DNA of 64,000 nt, taken from NCBI GenBank assembly GCA_905221605.1, contig CAJNDS010002179.1:412001-476000 (forward strand). The letters run 5' to 3'. Below the pieces are notes generated by a model. It made no database searches, was not told the origin of the DNA, and saw only the letters and a program-made list of their open reading frames with translations. Positions 10,186-21,766 of this stretch are shown one piece after another (within the stretch, counting starts at the first letter, position 1; each line of letters starts with the position of its first letter). The stretch is from Symbiodinium natans (taxonomy: Eukaryota; Sar; Dinophyceae; Suessiales; Symbiodiniaceae). The position numbers and the translations under genes are program-made.

Positions 10186-11110
10186 GGCCTAATCGTCCAG
10201 GTTCCGCTGTTCGAGCCCTTCCCAACCCCAGTCATGTCTTGTAGCGTCCAAAAACCGAGTCCATGAAGTCCAAGGCGCCAATCCCGCATGGACCAACGTG
10301 CCCTCGGCCGAGACCAGCTTCACAGCTTCTTCAGATAGGACATCATTGGCCTTCAGCCATGAAGTGTAAGTGTAAGTGTTAAAGTGTAAGTGTTAAAGTG
10401 TAAGTGTTAAAGTGTAAGTGTATGTGTAAGTATAAGTATAAGTAGAAGTATAAGTGTAAGTGTAAGTGTGTGCGTGTGTGAAAATGTAGTGCTCAAACGT
10501 ACGTGCATACAGGATCCACGCGTTTTGGGTTTATTACGTCTGGCAGTCGATATCTGCTTCTACGTGAGGTACCGAGCGCTCGCCATGCAAGACATCCTGT
10601 GAAGTTTGAGCCATAGGCCCTCAGAGCATGAAGGTGCTTACCACAGGGAATCGCCAAGAGGACCCTTTTTTTCCGGCCAAAAGGACCCTAAACCCTAAAC
10701 CCTTTGCAACCCCTAAACCCCAAACCCAAACTTGCCTCGGCCAGCGCCTTGAGGCCAGGCTCCGCATTGTACCGGTGCGCCTCGAGCCACATCTTCGCCT
10801 GGGCACAGGCCTTCAACCTTGGCTGCGCTCATGCAAGACTAGAGCAGGGTTTAGGGTTTAGGGTTTAGGCCCCAAATGAGGGTCCCTATTTCAGACGGTT
10901 CCTATAGTAAGGCCTATAAGCCTATAAACCATTTTTGGGAATACGACGGACGGGCAGCTCTACTTCGGGAATACCCAGAGTCTCACACCAACGCGCCATT
11001 CTATTCCGAAAGGGATGGAATTCTGGATGGGGCGTCTCAGAGTTCCTAAGCTTCCTCCCTCCCTTGACATGCCAGGTCTTTTGTGGATGTGCCTGCAGCT
11101 GCAGAGTTGC
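9955..11110. other. AT-rich patch, tandem repeat and weak exon candidates
   Basis: Contains an AT-rich stretch with degenerate ATTATT/ATAATC triplets (10042-10140), a (TA)n run (10144-10180), a GTGTAAGTGTAA-type tandem repeat (10361-10475), and a minus-strand exon candidate at about 10735-10802 (MWLEAHRYNAEPGLKALAEA). Element-like or telomeric material covers much of the rest. Confidence 0.35.
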
Positions 11111-11116
11111 CCCCAA

Positions 11117-11200
11117 GGGTTTAGGGTTTAGGGTTTAGGGTTTAGGGTTTAGGGTTTAGGGTTTAGGGTTTAGGGTTTAGGGTTTAGGGTTTAGGGTTAG
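11117..11200 (+). repeat. TTTAGGG array
   Basis: About eleven perfect TTTAGGG units. Confidence 0.95.
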
Positions 11201-11557
11201 CAGCAAGCGGAAAAGATGCACGCACACAACTGTTCATCAACCGAGGCACTCTTCTTCATTTGGCAGCTCCTGTCCAACACTTCGTCCAAAAGCCCCACAC
11301 CCTCTTGTTCAAGGAGAAAAAGACTCCCTTAATCTGTGTTTTGTGCAAGCAATACTTGAGCTGCCTTTCCAGATTGCTGAGCACAATCCGCCTACAAGTT
11401 CCAACTTGCAGCTTCAGGTTTCCTACCACGGAGCAAGAGTTTGGGAATCCTCAACCCCAAACCCTAAACCCGAAGACAACATCATCTCTCCCCCATAAAA
11501 CTACTGGCTCCTCCCAGGTGTCCAAAAGCTGGGAGGCCGCAGCCGTCACCTCCTTTA
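11200..11557 (+). other. Unique segment between two arrays, possible exon
   Basis: A plus-strand frame (11260 onward) reads VQHFVQKPHTLLFKEKKTPL and is open into the next array. Other frames are partly open too. It is bounded by arrays on both sides, the arrangement seen around better-supported exons, but coding status is uncertain. Confidence 0.3.
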
Positions 11558-11722
11558 CGTTTAGGGTTTAGGGTTTAGGGTTTAGGGTTTAGGGTTTAGG
11601 GTTTAGGGTTTAGGGTTTAGGGTTTAGGGTTTAGGGTTTAGGGTTTAGGGTTTAGGGTTTAGGGTTTAGGGTTTAGGGTTTAGGGTTTAGGGTTTAGGGT
11701 TTGGGGTTTAGGGTTTAGGGTT
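11558..11722 (+). repeat. Longest perfect TTTAGGG array in the window
   Basis: About 23 TTTAGGG units with one TTTGGGG variant near the end. Unique sequence lies on both sides, so it is internal. Confidence 0.95.
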
Positions 11723-12458
11723 GTGGAGTTCTGGGGTTCTCGGGGATGGGTGGCGTAAGGTTTTTTTGCCACCCGCCTAGCTGATGGTAACATCGCACTG
11801 CAGGGAAGGGTTTAGGGTTTTAGTTTAGGGTGGACATCATAAGGTCTGGACAAGCTTCAATTCCCATCCTCGATCACCATTTCGGCCAAGCTGCCTCCTC
11901 CGAGCGCAGCTGTGACAGGCGCGCCTGGGCAGTATTATAGGCCATATGACCCCAATTTTAGGGTTCATTTCGTCCCCAGGGTAGTCTTGTCTTTCAAAAG
12001 AGTCGCGAGAAAGCAAAAACATACAGTAAAATGCTTAACCCCAGGGCCGGGGTCTATCAGGTCGGGGCTGCTGAGGGCAGCAAGAGTTCTAGCCGTACTT
12101 TGCATAAACACCCCTTTGGACCCTGAAGGGGTCAGGGGTCAGGGTTTCAGAAGCCTGCTTTCACTCTGCCTCCGGACTTCCGAGGGCTTTTGCAGCGTTT
12201 CCAAGCGCCCAGGAACTGGAAATGAGTGTTTTTTGGCCACCATCGGGAGGGTTGCTTACCCTAAACCCTAAACCCTTGTTGGGGCATGAGGGAACTTACT
12301 CGCAGGAGCCGAGGCGCCACAGGCAACAGCAGGCTGCTACCAACATTGCCGAAAAGCCGCAGCAGCAGGGGCCGCCCCCTGCCTGCACGGATGCTATTGC
12401 CGGATGGACTTTGGGTCCTGATTCTGGGCTCGACTAGTGACATCTAGTTTCTGCTCCC

Positions 12459-12568
12459 AAAGAGCCGAATGATTACCCCTTAATTAAGGATATACCTTAG
12501 ATCATATTAAGGACCGTATATAGTTTAAGGTATCATCCTGACTTAAGGGATATTGGGCTTTTTGGGCG
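12459..12568. mobile_element. Family F introner-like element, copy F4
   Basis: Left end AAAGAGCCGAATGATTACCC, interior ATATACCTTAGATCATATTA, right end AAGGGATATTGGGCTTTTTG. It borders a minus-strand exon candidate at 12569-12825. Confidence 0.75.
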
Positions 12569-12825
12569 TTTACAGATTCTGTAAGGCTTGATAGATGTTG
12601 TGGGTTTGGGACACGCAGCCTCCCGAACCCCGAAGAGGTTCTCATGCACTATAGGGCGGTTCATGATCAAAAGAAGGTGCGTTGGTAACTTGAGTTGGCA
12701 GCGCAAAAATTGAAAACGCATCGTGCGCACGGACCTTTCCCACGAGTCCTCTAGCAGTGCTAGTGCGAGCACACCCAAAAGGTAGGAAGAACCCACCTTC
12801 TTGAGCTCAGGGTATCTTGCTCGCC
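12569..12825 (-). CDS. Exon candidate upstream of element F4
   Basis: A minus-strand open segment of about 85 codons reads SSYLLGVLALALLEDSWERS and then MNRPIVHENLFGVREAACPK. Codon use and the amphipathic stretch are protein-like. On its own strand it runs from a telomeric remnant (12826-12848) into element F4. No family recognised. Confidence 0.4.
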
Positions 12826-13109
12826 CCACGCCCTAAACCCTAAACCCTTATTTTTTACGGCTAGGCCTTCTGCGCTGCCTGCCTAAACCCTAAACCATAA
12901 ACCCCTAAACCCCTAACCCATAAACCCGTAAACCCCTGAACCCCTAAACCCCTAAACCAAAGAACCCAAACCTACGGAGAGCACTCGGACTGGGGCTCCG
13001 ACGAGCACCGCGCCCCAAGCCGCGTGCGGCCAGGGCCTCTGTACCCAAAGAACCCACTACTTGGAGGGTTTGGGGTTTAGGGTTTGAGGTTTAGGGTTTA
13101 GGGTTAAGG

Positions 13110-13402
13110 GTTCAGGGTACTTACTAATCCAATACTAGCTGTACTTAGAACATAACCATATTAGAGCACTTAAGGGGCTTAATATAAGTGGGTTAGAAGC
13201 ACTGTTATTATTGGTTAAGAAGTACCATGAGCCTTCAAGTATCCCTTCATTAAGGACTCTAAATATAGGCTGGGATGTTCACCCTTATACTAGCAGTGCT
13301 TGATAGGGATTCATTCTAATCCATATTATGGACTGTTAGTACAAGTGGGTGCCAATATATAGGGATCCTGAATATAATTAAGGGGTATTGGGCTCCCTGG
13401 GC
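13110..13402. mobile_element. Stack of D, A and F family elements
   Basis: A left-truncated D element (about 13117-13245, right end AAGTACCATGAGCCTTCAAG) abuts an F element that appears to hold an A element (about 13270-13355). The F right end follows at 13358-13400 (AATTAAGGGGTATTGGGCTC). Boundaries are approximate. Confidence 0.5.
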
Positions 13403-13971
13403 ACAGGTAAGACGGTACGAGCTTGCAGAAGCTAGGACGTTGCTTGGGGAATCTTAGGATCACAACTGGCAAGATTGCTCTGACCTGTCGAAGGACTTGC
13501 TTCCGTTTGCAGATGTCTTATGAGATGTTTGAGGCGTGACTGCCGCCGGCATCCTTCTATGCATGTTGCCTGGTGCCTACTCAGCCTCGCACAAGCATCG
13601 CCAAGCTCCAACAAACTCAGGCACTATTCCGAGAATTGGCAAGTTGTGCAGGTCTTCTACATTGTGCTGCCCGAGAAATTGCTGCAACAAGCTTACGCCG
13701 CGAATTTGTGCTGATGTGATGCCGGCAGCATGTTCCACCACAGCTTGCAGATCGAGATGGTTTCAATGAACAACGAACACCTACAAACTCAACATGAATC
13801 ATGACTGCATGGCATGACCTCCTTACATCCTTACATTGTCGGTGGGCCCTAAGCCCTAACCCCTAACCCCTAAACCCTCCTAAGCCCAAGGCAAACCCCG
13901 CCTTCAGACGCGCCTGCGCGCCGGGCCCGGACAGAACGTCGCTCGAAGGCACTTCCTGGGTCAGGGTACCC

Positions 13972-14085
13972 AGAGAGCCCGGTATACCCCCTCATGAAGG
14001 AATATATACCTTAAACCACATTCTAGATCCCTACATAATTTACAAGGTATATTCCTTCTTTAAGGGGTAGAAGGGGCTCTTGTGG
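13972..14085. mobile_element. Family F introner-like element, copy F5
   Basis: Both family ends are present as imperfect inverted repeats, with the interior AATATATACCTTAAACCACA and TTTACAAGGTATATTCCTTC. Flanking exons were not identified. Confidence 0.65.
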
Positions 14086-14232
14086 TATATAATATCTGTG
14101 GATGTAGAGGACATTCCGGGGGCTGCGTTTCTGGCGTTTTTACGTGACTGCTGCGTGTTCCTCTCTCTGCCTGTCCGTGTCGTACATCTCCTCTCGGGTT
14201 TTGGGGTTTTGGGTTTGGGGCTTGAAATTTGA

Positions 14233-14327
14233 ACTATACCCCCCTTAGAACCATGATAAACATGCTATGTTTGATACTCCTCTTGGGTTTTATATTAATA
14301 CAAACAAAAAATAATTCCCATGGAGAC
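14233..14327. mobile_element. Family C introner-like element, copy C2
   Basis: TATACCCCCCTTAGAACC at the left, CTCCTCTTGGGTTTTATATT inside, AATTCCCATGGAGAC at the right. The right end has diverged from the family GGGGGATATAG. Confidence 0.6.
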
Positions 14328-14903
14328 AAAAGTGACAGGTCTCCGAAGCACCTCACAACTTAGCTGCGTTTCGCTAGCCTTTGGAAGAGTTCGGACAGTA
14401 CACATTGTACAAAAACTGAACCTCGATAAAGGGCAGGATGTCACATCCCACGTCCTTGCGGAAGACTAGCAAGGGCCCTCAACCGAAACGACTCAACTTT
14501 GTAGATGATGACCCCTAAACCTAAAACCCAAAACCCATTCGCCCTAAGACGTCCCTAGAGCCGCGGACCAAGAAGCAATGGTCAGTGCCTCAAATCCGCC
14601 AGCGCCGCCTTTGGGCACAAACCCGTAGTTTGCCTCAGACACGTCGCGTCCTCTAAGGGAATCTAAGGGCCATGTTGGGAATATATTAAGAGGAGATTTT
14701 TGGGGTACAACCTTAGGGGTACGAGTCTTAATCGGCACTCATAGTTTAGGGCGGGACCGTACCTTTCTAGCCCAAGGTAGACCCTAAACCCTAGACCCTT
14801 TTGCATCTGGCAGTTGCGGCTCTCAATGCACAGCACATGAACAGAGGAGCAGTGCTACTGACTGCACGTCTCTATCCGACAATGCCAGCGTCGAGAAACA
14901 ATT

Positions 14904-16201
14904 TTAGCTGTAAGGACTATGTGAAACTTTTTCGATGAGGAGATGATGCAAAGTTTGAATCAAGGGTGCAAGCGCATCATACACGTCGGCCTCCATAGTG
15001 CAAACTACAGCAAAGTCGACAGGTTTCTCCACACGACGCTGACTTAGGACATGCTCTGTTCTGGCCCACTGCCCAGGTAACTTGAGAATGCACGGCGCGG
15101 CGCTCCGTCTGATGAACTTGCATGAAATGCTTGACACCAGCATCCTTACAACTGATCTTGTCAGCTGCTTTGGCGCAGGCTTGAGCACAGCACCATGCGC
15201 GTCTGCCGTGATATCCGTGAAGATCCGAGAAAAGTGTCCACGAAACCAACTCCAGACCGAAGTGTAAGGACCCCCACAGCCTTTCGTGCAGGGACGCGAC
15301 ATGACCAGTGGGCCGTCGCAACAAGTGGCGACTGTAGCTCCACAGACCCGACCGCCAGGACATCTTCCAAGAACAATGTCAGGAACGGTCCCGCCACAGA
15401 ATGACTGCTCTCCTTCTAAGTCTATGTAATGGCATGGCTACGGCTTTGGGGCACAAGCTAGGAATGTACAAGTCCAGAACCATAGTTCCCACGGCGATCC
15501 GCATACAAGTAACATGTTTGCTGACCGGCGCCATCTCATTCCTTTAAGTATGCCTCGCACACCTTGACGTGCTGAACTGACGGCAACAGCAACATGGCAG
15601 TCGATTCGGCAGGTTCGTGACTCGAAGAGTCTTTTTTGAGATAGGTAGTACATGATCTAGCCGGCACATGCCTAACAAAGTTCGACGCTCCCAAAGGAGG
15701 TCACGGCCTTGCGAAAGCATGGTTTTTCAGATTTACCAGGGTTAAGGGTCAAACCAAACTGAGCAAGTGTCTGCTCCAATTGGGGAATGAGTTTGCGGGC
15801 CGATTGCCACGATTCAAAGGCCAGCAGCATGTCATCAACATAAAGCCATGCAAGCACATCCTCTCCAGACTCAAGCCACTGAGCAAGTACACCTTGTAAA
15901 GCGTGCCCCAGAATGAAACTGAATATCAATGAGGAATGTGAGTGACCCTGCTGAACTCCCCGGCACTGACGCGAGACCCATTCCTCGCGCTGAAATGAAA
16001 AATGCAACTGCGGACTGATTTCATCACCCTGTGTGGCTGCAAAGCTTCTCGCGCCAATCCTGCCGAAGAGTGCTCGGCAATGAAGTCAGCAACAGCTCGA
16101 TGGGTAAGACTGTCGAACTCACTTCGTACATCAGCATTGAGGTAAACCCTATACTTGCTGGCGACGCTCTCCTGCTGGATTTGAAAGTGGACCGCCGTCA
16201 C
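14904..16201 (-). pseudogene. Decayed LINE-type reverse transcriptase
   Basis: Read on the minus strand, the frame at 16201-15926 carries a motif A-like string NADVRSEFDSLTH. The frame at 16007-15672 carries a motif B-like GVQQGHSHSSLIF (family usually GxxQGxxxSPxLF) and the catalytic motif C as YVDDM at about 15842-15828, followed by QLEQTLAQFGLTLNPGKSE. Motifs A and B lie in different frames, so there is a frameshift near 15.98-16.00 kb. Downstream frames (15363-14977, 15302-14904) continue in further shifts without stable homology. The order and YVDD are typical of non-LTR retrotransposon polymerases; motif B has lost its usual Pro. No endonuclease domain or poly-A tail was identified. Inactive relic. 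Confidence 0.75.
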
Positions 16202-16316
16202 TTGGAACCCAGGGAGTCAGCTAACAAGCTGGACAGGGCCAATGTTCTTGTAAACGTTTGGTGAGCAGCTGGCTTAACATTGTTTCTTCTGAAAGGAATG
16301 CTTGTGGGAAAACCAG

Positions 16317-17062
<746 letters not shown>

Positions 17063-17257
17063 GGGTGTAGGGCTGTCGTACGTAGAAGTATGTAGTAGTC
17101 GCCTTTAGGGTTTAGAGTTTAGGGTTGCTTGCTTGCTTCCTTGTTCCTTGACAAAAAATCATGAAACAAAACGAAACCCCAAAAAAACTACCGAAACTCT
17201 ACTACTACCTAAACCCTAAACCCTAAACCCTAAACCCTAAACCCTAAACCCTAAATA

Positions 17258-17620
17258 CAAAGTAGTTTAAGAGGCCCACCAGGCTGCCAGTAGCTCGGCG
17301 CTGGGGCACAGCGCATACAGATGGCTCAGCTCCTGGGTCTCTTCTTTCAGGGTTTTTTCAGCTGCAGGGGCCATGTGCCTGGAGCTACAATGGTTTAGGG
17401 TTTCGGGATAGCTACAAGCTGCTCGTGTTTAGGGTTTAAGGCTTAAGGTTTAAGGGTAGCTACAAGCTGCTCGTGGTCCTCACCAGCCTCAATGGTCCGC
17501 TCAGCCACCATGGACAACCTGCCAGGCATGCGCTCCGGGTGTAGGGTTTATGTTTAGCAAAAGCTCCGGCGAAGTCGCCCCGGAGATCTGCCCTGCTTCG
17601 TTAAACCCTAAACCCTAAAC
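17258..17620 (-). CDS. Exons of a gene cut by telomeric tracts
   Basis: Minus-strand segments at about 17612-17567 (NEAGQISGATSPELL), 17540-17457 (MVAERTIEAGEDHEQLVAT) and 17374-17258 (EKTLKEETQELSHLYALCPS, stop at 17260) have clear coding character. The first gap has CCGGAGC at both edges. The second holds a short degenerate telomeric tract flanked by a 19-nt direct repeat. Function unknown; helical, Glu-rich. The gene may extend upstream past 17.62 kb. Confidence 0.5.
17409..17475. repeat. Telomeric insert flanked by 19-nt direct repeat
   Basis: TAGCTACAAGCTGCTCGTG occurs at 17409-17427 and again, identical, at 17457-17475. The 29 bases between them are degenerate TTTAGGG units. This looks like insertion of telomeric DNA with duplication of the target. 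Confidence 0.85.
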
Positions 17621-17824
17621 CCTAGACCCTGAACCCTGAACCCAAGCCCAGTTAGCCTGAGAACCCATATTCCTCAAGCCCCATAACTTGACGTGAAGCC
17701 TCAAAGCAAGAAAGAACTTTACGAAGCTGATAGATGCACGACCCCAATCGAAAACCAGAACCGGGAAGACGCTCTCTCTCTCCCCTCTCTCTCAGGTGCT
17801 CAGTTCCAGTCAGGCCTGAACCGT

Positions 17825-17897
17825 ACCCTAAACCCTAAACCCTAAACCCTAAACCCTAAACCCTAAACCCTAAACCCTAAACCCTAAACCCTAAACC
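17825..17897. repeat. CCCTAAA array
   Basis: About ten perfect CCCTAAA units, internal. Confidence 0.95.
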
Positions 17898-18154
17898 TGG
17901 CAACCCGAAGTCAGTTCATGACCCCCTTGTCTCTGCACCTGGGTCCAGCGCGCGCATAGCCGCAGCTGGGACCTGTTCTCTTGCCAAGCAACCGGGGAAC
18001 CGTAAAACCTGATAGTTCCCAGGAGGCTCCCCTATCATAGGTTGCTTTCGTGTGCTGAAAGTACTACAATTCGTTGCAGCTCCCTTACTTAGATGGAGTT
18101 TAGGGTTTATAGGGTATAGGGTATAGGGTTTAGGGTTTAGGGTTTAGGGTTTAG

Positions 18155-19170
18155 GGGTCTCCCCCACCCGGAGAGAGCCTTCACCATCACATAGCCCAAA
18201 ACCAACCCCTGCACCGGCCCTCCCGACGAGCCATTTGGGCCTACTGTACACACAATCGCCTTTCCTACCAATTGCTTAAGACCCCCCCCCCCCCAAGAAA
18301 AACTCTTCCTTGTAAGGGTATTCTCTCTCTCTCTCTCTCTCTGCCGTGCCATCCTCTAGGGTCTTGCTACGCAAGGGCACGAAATGGCGGACCGGAGCAT
18401 GAGGGGAGAGGACGCTTGCCCACACCTCCTTCATCCGTTCGGCCCAAACAACTGGACATGAACTGACATATCGCCTCCACGCGGAGAACCGCATAGAAAG
18501 ATACGAAGGCTAAGGCTGTACATGACACCGGCTGTTGGACAAGTCAGAAAGCAGATTACCTGATTTGATTCCTTTTTTGTGATCTTCCAGACAGAAACCG
18601 AAATGAAGGACGGGCTTATCCTTTTTTCGGGGTTCTTAAGCAAATAGTAGTTTCTTGTCCTCAAAAACAAAGTTCTCATCGTCAAGTTCGCGCGGGCCTC
18701 CTGGGCACAGCGCGGGGCTGTGGTGGTTGATCAAGTCGAGGAGCCTTGGATGGAATGTCTTCGGTCATAGGAATATTAACCACCGTGCTAATACTTCTTC
18801 TGAAAAAACTTTGGCGCACACGCACACAGAGGGTTGGAGGGTCGTGGCAGTGGTGATTTTCGGGCTCAAACACAACAACCTTCCGAGGATGTGTGCGTGC
18901 CAACTCCCCGATTTTCAGCTGCCAAATGCCAGGCACAACAAAAACACGGGGTCGCCATCAAAAGTGCATTACTAGGTGTTCTACTATTTGCTTAAAAACC
19001 CCCCCCAAAATGTATAATTAATAATCCCTATATTACCCGTATATGGAAGAATATTTGCTATTTTTTGGGTGGGTTCTTAAGCAATTGGTAGTTCTAGGGC
19101 GGCCCATGAACTCCAGGGGACGGGCACAGCGCAACCTCGTCCCGCTCGCCTCGGCAGGAACTTCTCAGCC
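18155..19170 (-). CDS. Multi-exon gene interrupted by E elements
   Basis: Minus-strand exon-like segments lie at about 19170-19095 (LLAEKFLPRRAGRGCAVPVP), 18960-18660 (WQLKIGELARTHPRKVVVFE), 18540-18345 (within the frame at 18494-18276: SSCPVVWAERMKEVWASVLS) and 18260-18155 (AIVCTVGPNGSSGGPVQGLV). They are separated by E-family elements: complete at 18980-19094, right half at 18555-18653, left half at 18263-18300. The three-fold use of one family in one gene supports the introner reading. A (CT)n run at 18319-18342 lies inside the third gap. Function unknown. Exact splice sites not fixed. Confidence 0.45.
18263..18300. mobile_element. Family E element, left-end fragment
   Basis: CTACCAATTGCTTAAGACCC followed by a C run; the rest of the element is missing or replaced by a CT microsatellite. 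Confidence 0.5.
18555..18653. mobile_element. Family E element, right half
   Basis: The right terminal repeat GGGGTTCTTAAGCAAATAGT is intact; the left part has diverged. Lies between two minus-strand exon candidates. Confidence 0.5.
18980..19094. mobile_element. Family E introner-like element, copy E2
   Basis: Complete copy: CTACTATTTGCTTAAAAACC at the left, GGTTCTTAAGCAATTGGTAG at the right, AT-rich interior. The flanks are minus-strand exon candidates. Confidence 0.75.
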
Positions 19171-20724
19171 AGGAGGGTTCAGGGTTCAGGGTTTAGGGTT
19201 TAGGGTTTAAGGTTTAGGGTTTGGGGTTTAGGCTTTAGGGTTTTTGTTGGGTTCAGGTACCGAAGTAAGCGATCGTGGCGTCGGCTTCCATACCTAGAAA
19301 TAGGATGCTACCCCACAATCCGACTTGTTGCAAACTTATCCATGCAGCCAGGCTAGAGGGTGTGATATGGCATATAGTAGCCATTGAAGCTTTTCGCTCA
19401 GTAAACAGCGTTTCGCCCCCTTGGCCAGTACTGAGCTGAAGCTCATCGCGTCACTCTGGTCATATACCTGCACCGAATGCTAACCTCATAATTAATATTT
19501 AGCGTTACCTTTACATCCCCAAGCACTATTTCGAAATGCCTCCCGCACTGGAATGCACTGAGGCCGAAGGAACACTGCCCAGGCTCACGGTTCCCAAGCA
19601 ATTAACCTCATCCCGTGTGCCCTTGGCAGACATCGGATGTCTGAAAGACTACTGCAATTCCAATCCACACCCCAAGCACTAAGCTGCTTTCTTGCTTCTC
19701 TGGCAAGGAGGTCAAAGCTAAGCCCTCACTCAACGGAAGTCCCGGACGCTCGGGAAGGCGCGCGACTTGACTGTGGCCAGCGCCCACTGGGCCTCCTCCT
19801 GGTTAAGCTAGAGTGGGTTTGGGGGTGGCAAGATGATTGTTTCGACGCGATAGGTGAAAGGAACACGGCGTCACGCTGAAGGAATATCTTGAGCAACTTA
19901 CACGTTTTGAAGAGTTTTTGCGTGCACGTAAAGGGATGCATGTGTAGGTGTAAGTCTGTGGAGGCTAAGCGCATCCGCAAACTTACGGAGCCGTGTGAAT
20001 GGTGCAGCGCGGCAGCTAAACGGAAGAACATCTCCCTGGCTTGAATTTCATGCAAGCAGATTCCAGGTTGAAAGGCCCTAGCTTTGACATGAAGACACAA
20101 CGAGCTTCCCCTCCTCAGTGGCTGCACAGGCATCCCGCAATTGGGCGACAGCTGCTATGGCACGCATCCTCCAAGAGCAAGCCCCAAATAAGGAATGCCT
20201 GCAACATGCATCCTGAATTCTGATCTTCATCACTTGGCTTACTTTCGAATTTGGCTACCTTGCCCAGTCCACCATCCTTCTTTTGTATCAACAGAAACGA
20301 AAAGGCAGATTGTAATATTTACGTATGTAGATATAGATGTATATGAAATATATGCACTATAAACATTCTAGCAAACTCGAAGTCACGAGCTCACACCCAT
20401 ACAGGATCTTGGGAACGCCTTGCAAGGCGCAGGCGCCGCAGGCCGCGTGGGCTGCCCTGGAAGAGCGGCTTCCACCTAGGGCCCTAAAGAGTTCAGGAAT
20501 TGATTAGGGTTTAGGGTTTCGGCTTTAGAGTTTAGGGTTTGATCTGGGTTTAGGGTTTAGGGATCTGTTTTCCGTACGGCTTTTCGACAGGATTCTTGCT
20601 GGGGCATGCTAGGGCTTCGGTGAGTGGGCTCATACGTGGCATCTAAGGCTTCTGGAACCACCCTTTTACCCTTTTACCCTAAACCCTAAACCCTAAACCC
20701 TAAACCCTAAAACCTTTTCTTTGG
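19171..20724. other. Telomeric tracts and unassigned sequence
   Basis: TTTAGGG tracts at 19180-19240 and 20500-20565, CCCTAAA units at 20680-20712. Frames at 19637-19879, 19726-20133 and 20041-20223 overlap on both strands without domain or splice support. No gene called. Confidence 0.35.
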
Positions 20725-20825
20725 AGGACTGCCCGCCTCCTGCTCGAAGGCCACGCTGCGGGGTGCCGCAGTGTTGTGAGCTCCGGCAAGGTGTCGAGAT
20801 ACGCCTCTTGCTAGTGCAGTAGGGT
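20725..20825 (-). CDS. Exon candidate between telomeric tracts
   Basis: Minus-strand open segment EAYLDTLPELTTLRHPAAWP, bounded by TTTAGGG units (20821-20872) and CCCTAAA units (20680-20712). GC-rich codon use. No function assignable. Confidence 0.35.
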
Positions 20826-20872
20826 TTAGGGTTTAGGGTTTAGGGTTTAGGGTTTAGGGTTTAGGGTTTAGG
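20821..20872 (+). repeat. TTTAGGG array
   Basis: Seven perfect units. Confidence 0.95.
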
Positions 20873-21552
20873 GGCGAAAGCATTCGCGGCATATTTGCAG
20901 ATGCCATCACAAGAGCTGCCTGTATGCTCAGAAATCACCAAGCCCGCCCGACTCACCCATTGCTTCGGATTCTAGGATTTTTGCCGTACAATACTTCAAT
21001 AGAGTGAAACCAAAGTTCCCTGGGTCCCCATCTGGGTCCCCTAAACACCAAGATCCTCAACTCTGTCAGGGATCCCACAACCCTACTTCAAAAATGAGGC
21101 CTATTTCGACCCCTGCAACGCCTTGTGCGGCGAGTCTGTACGCCTGCTCTCCTCAGCTTTGTGGATTTGAAGGCTTAGAGGGGTCTAGAGGGTCCTCAGG
21201 TCAGGTGTAGGCACGTAATTAACTAGACGCCCTAAAACCTAAAACCTAAACCCTAAACCCTAGACCCTAAGTTGTAAAGTTTTAGAAGCTCAGGGTTCAG
21301 GGCTGTAAGTCTGCATCGGGGGCTCTCCCTCTCTCGGAGTCCTAAGAAGACCCATCAGCTTAGTAAACCTTGCTACAGAAGCCTGAAGTCCCTAAACCCT
21401 AAACCCTAAACCCTAAACCCTAAACCCTAAACCCTTGAAGTCCCTTTTACAACCAGGTCTGCTGCACCCTTGAAGTCCCTAAACCCCAAAACCCTAAACC
21501 CTGTAAACCCTAAAGCCTAGACCCGAAACCCCAAGAGGTCTACATACAGAAC

Positions 21553-21565
21553 GGGGGGGGGGGGG
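21553..21565. repeat. G13 homopolymer
   Basis: One of several G runs of at least 13 in the window; see also 27615, 37560, 40515, 41613, 57919, 60042 and 63717. Confidence 0.9.
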
Positions 21566-21663
21566 AGCTTGTTCTAAAATCACACTCCTGAGGGCCCGTG
21601 CAAAAAGTTACCTGTAAAGAGACCATTTTTTCAAGAAACAGCCTCTACATGACAACTTGGCAT

Positions 21664-21766
21664 TGGGATGTTCACTCTTTCTGCTAACAGCTCCTTACTG
21701 GGGATTATAGTACCCTCCTACTATAATCTCTATAAAGGATTGGTAGTAAAAGGGAGAACATCCCGA
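21664..21766. mobile_element. Family A introner-like element, copy A3
   Basis: Family A has the terminal inverted repeat TTGGGATGTTCCCCCTTATA / TATAAGGGGGAACATCCCAA and an interior TAACAGTCCTTAATAGGGAT type block. Here the ends are TTGGGATGTTCACTCTTTCT and AAAAGGGAGAACATCCCGAA. Confidence 0.75.

Larger units (their letters stand above)
13403..14870. other. Elements F5 and C2 plus unassigned sequence
   Basis: Family F copy at 13972-14085 (CAGAGAGCCCGGTATACCCC to TAAGGGGTAGAAGGGGCTCT) and family C copy at 14233-14327. Two short minus-strand frames (13432-13614, 13617-13802) and plus-strand shadows between 13.5 and 13.8 kb show no domain. No gene called. Confidence 0.4.

Noticed and set aside
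11558-11722. True chromosome end
   Set aside because: The array is only about 165 bp, unique sequence continues on both sides, and arrays in the opposite orientation are nearby.
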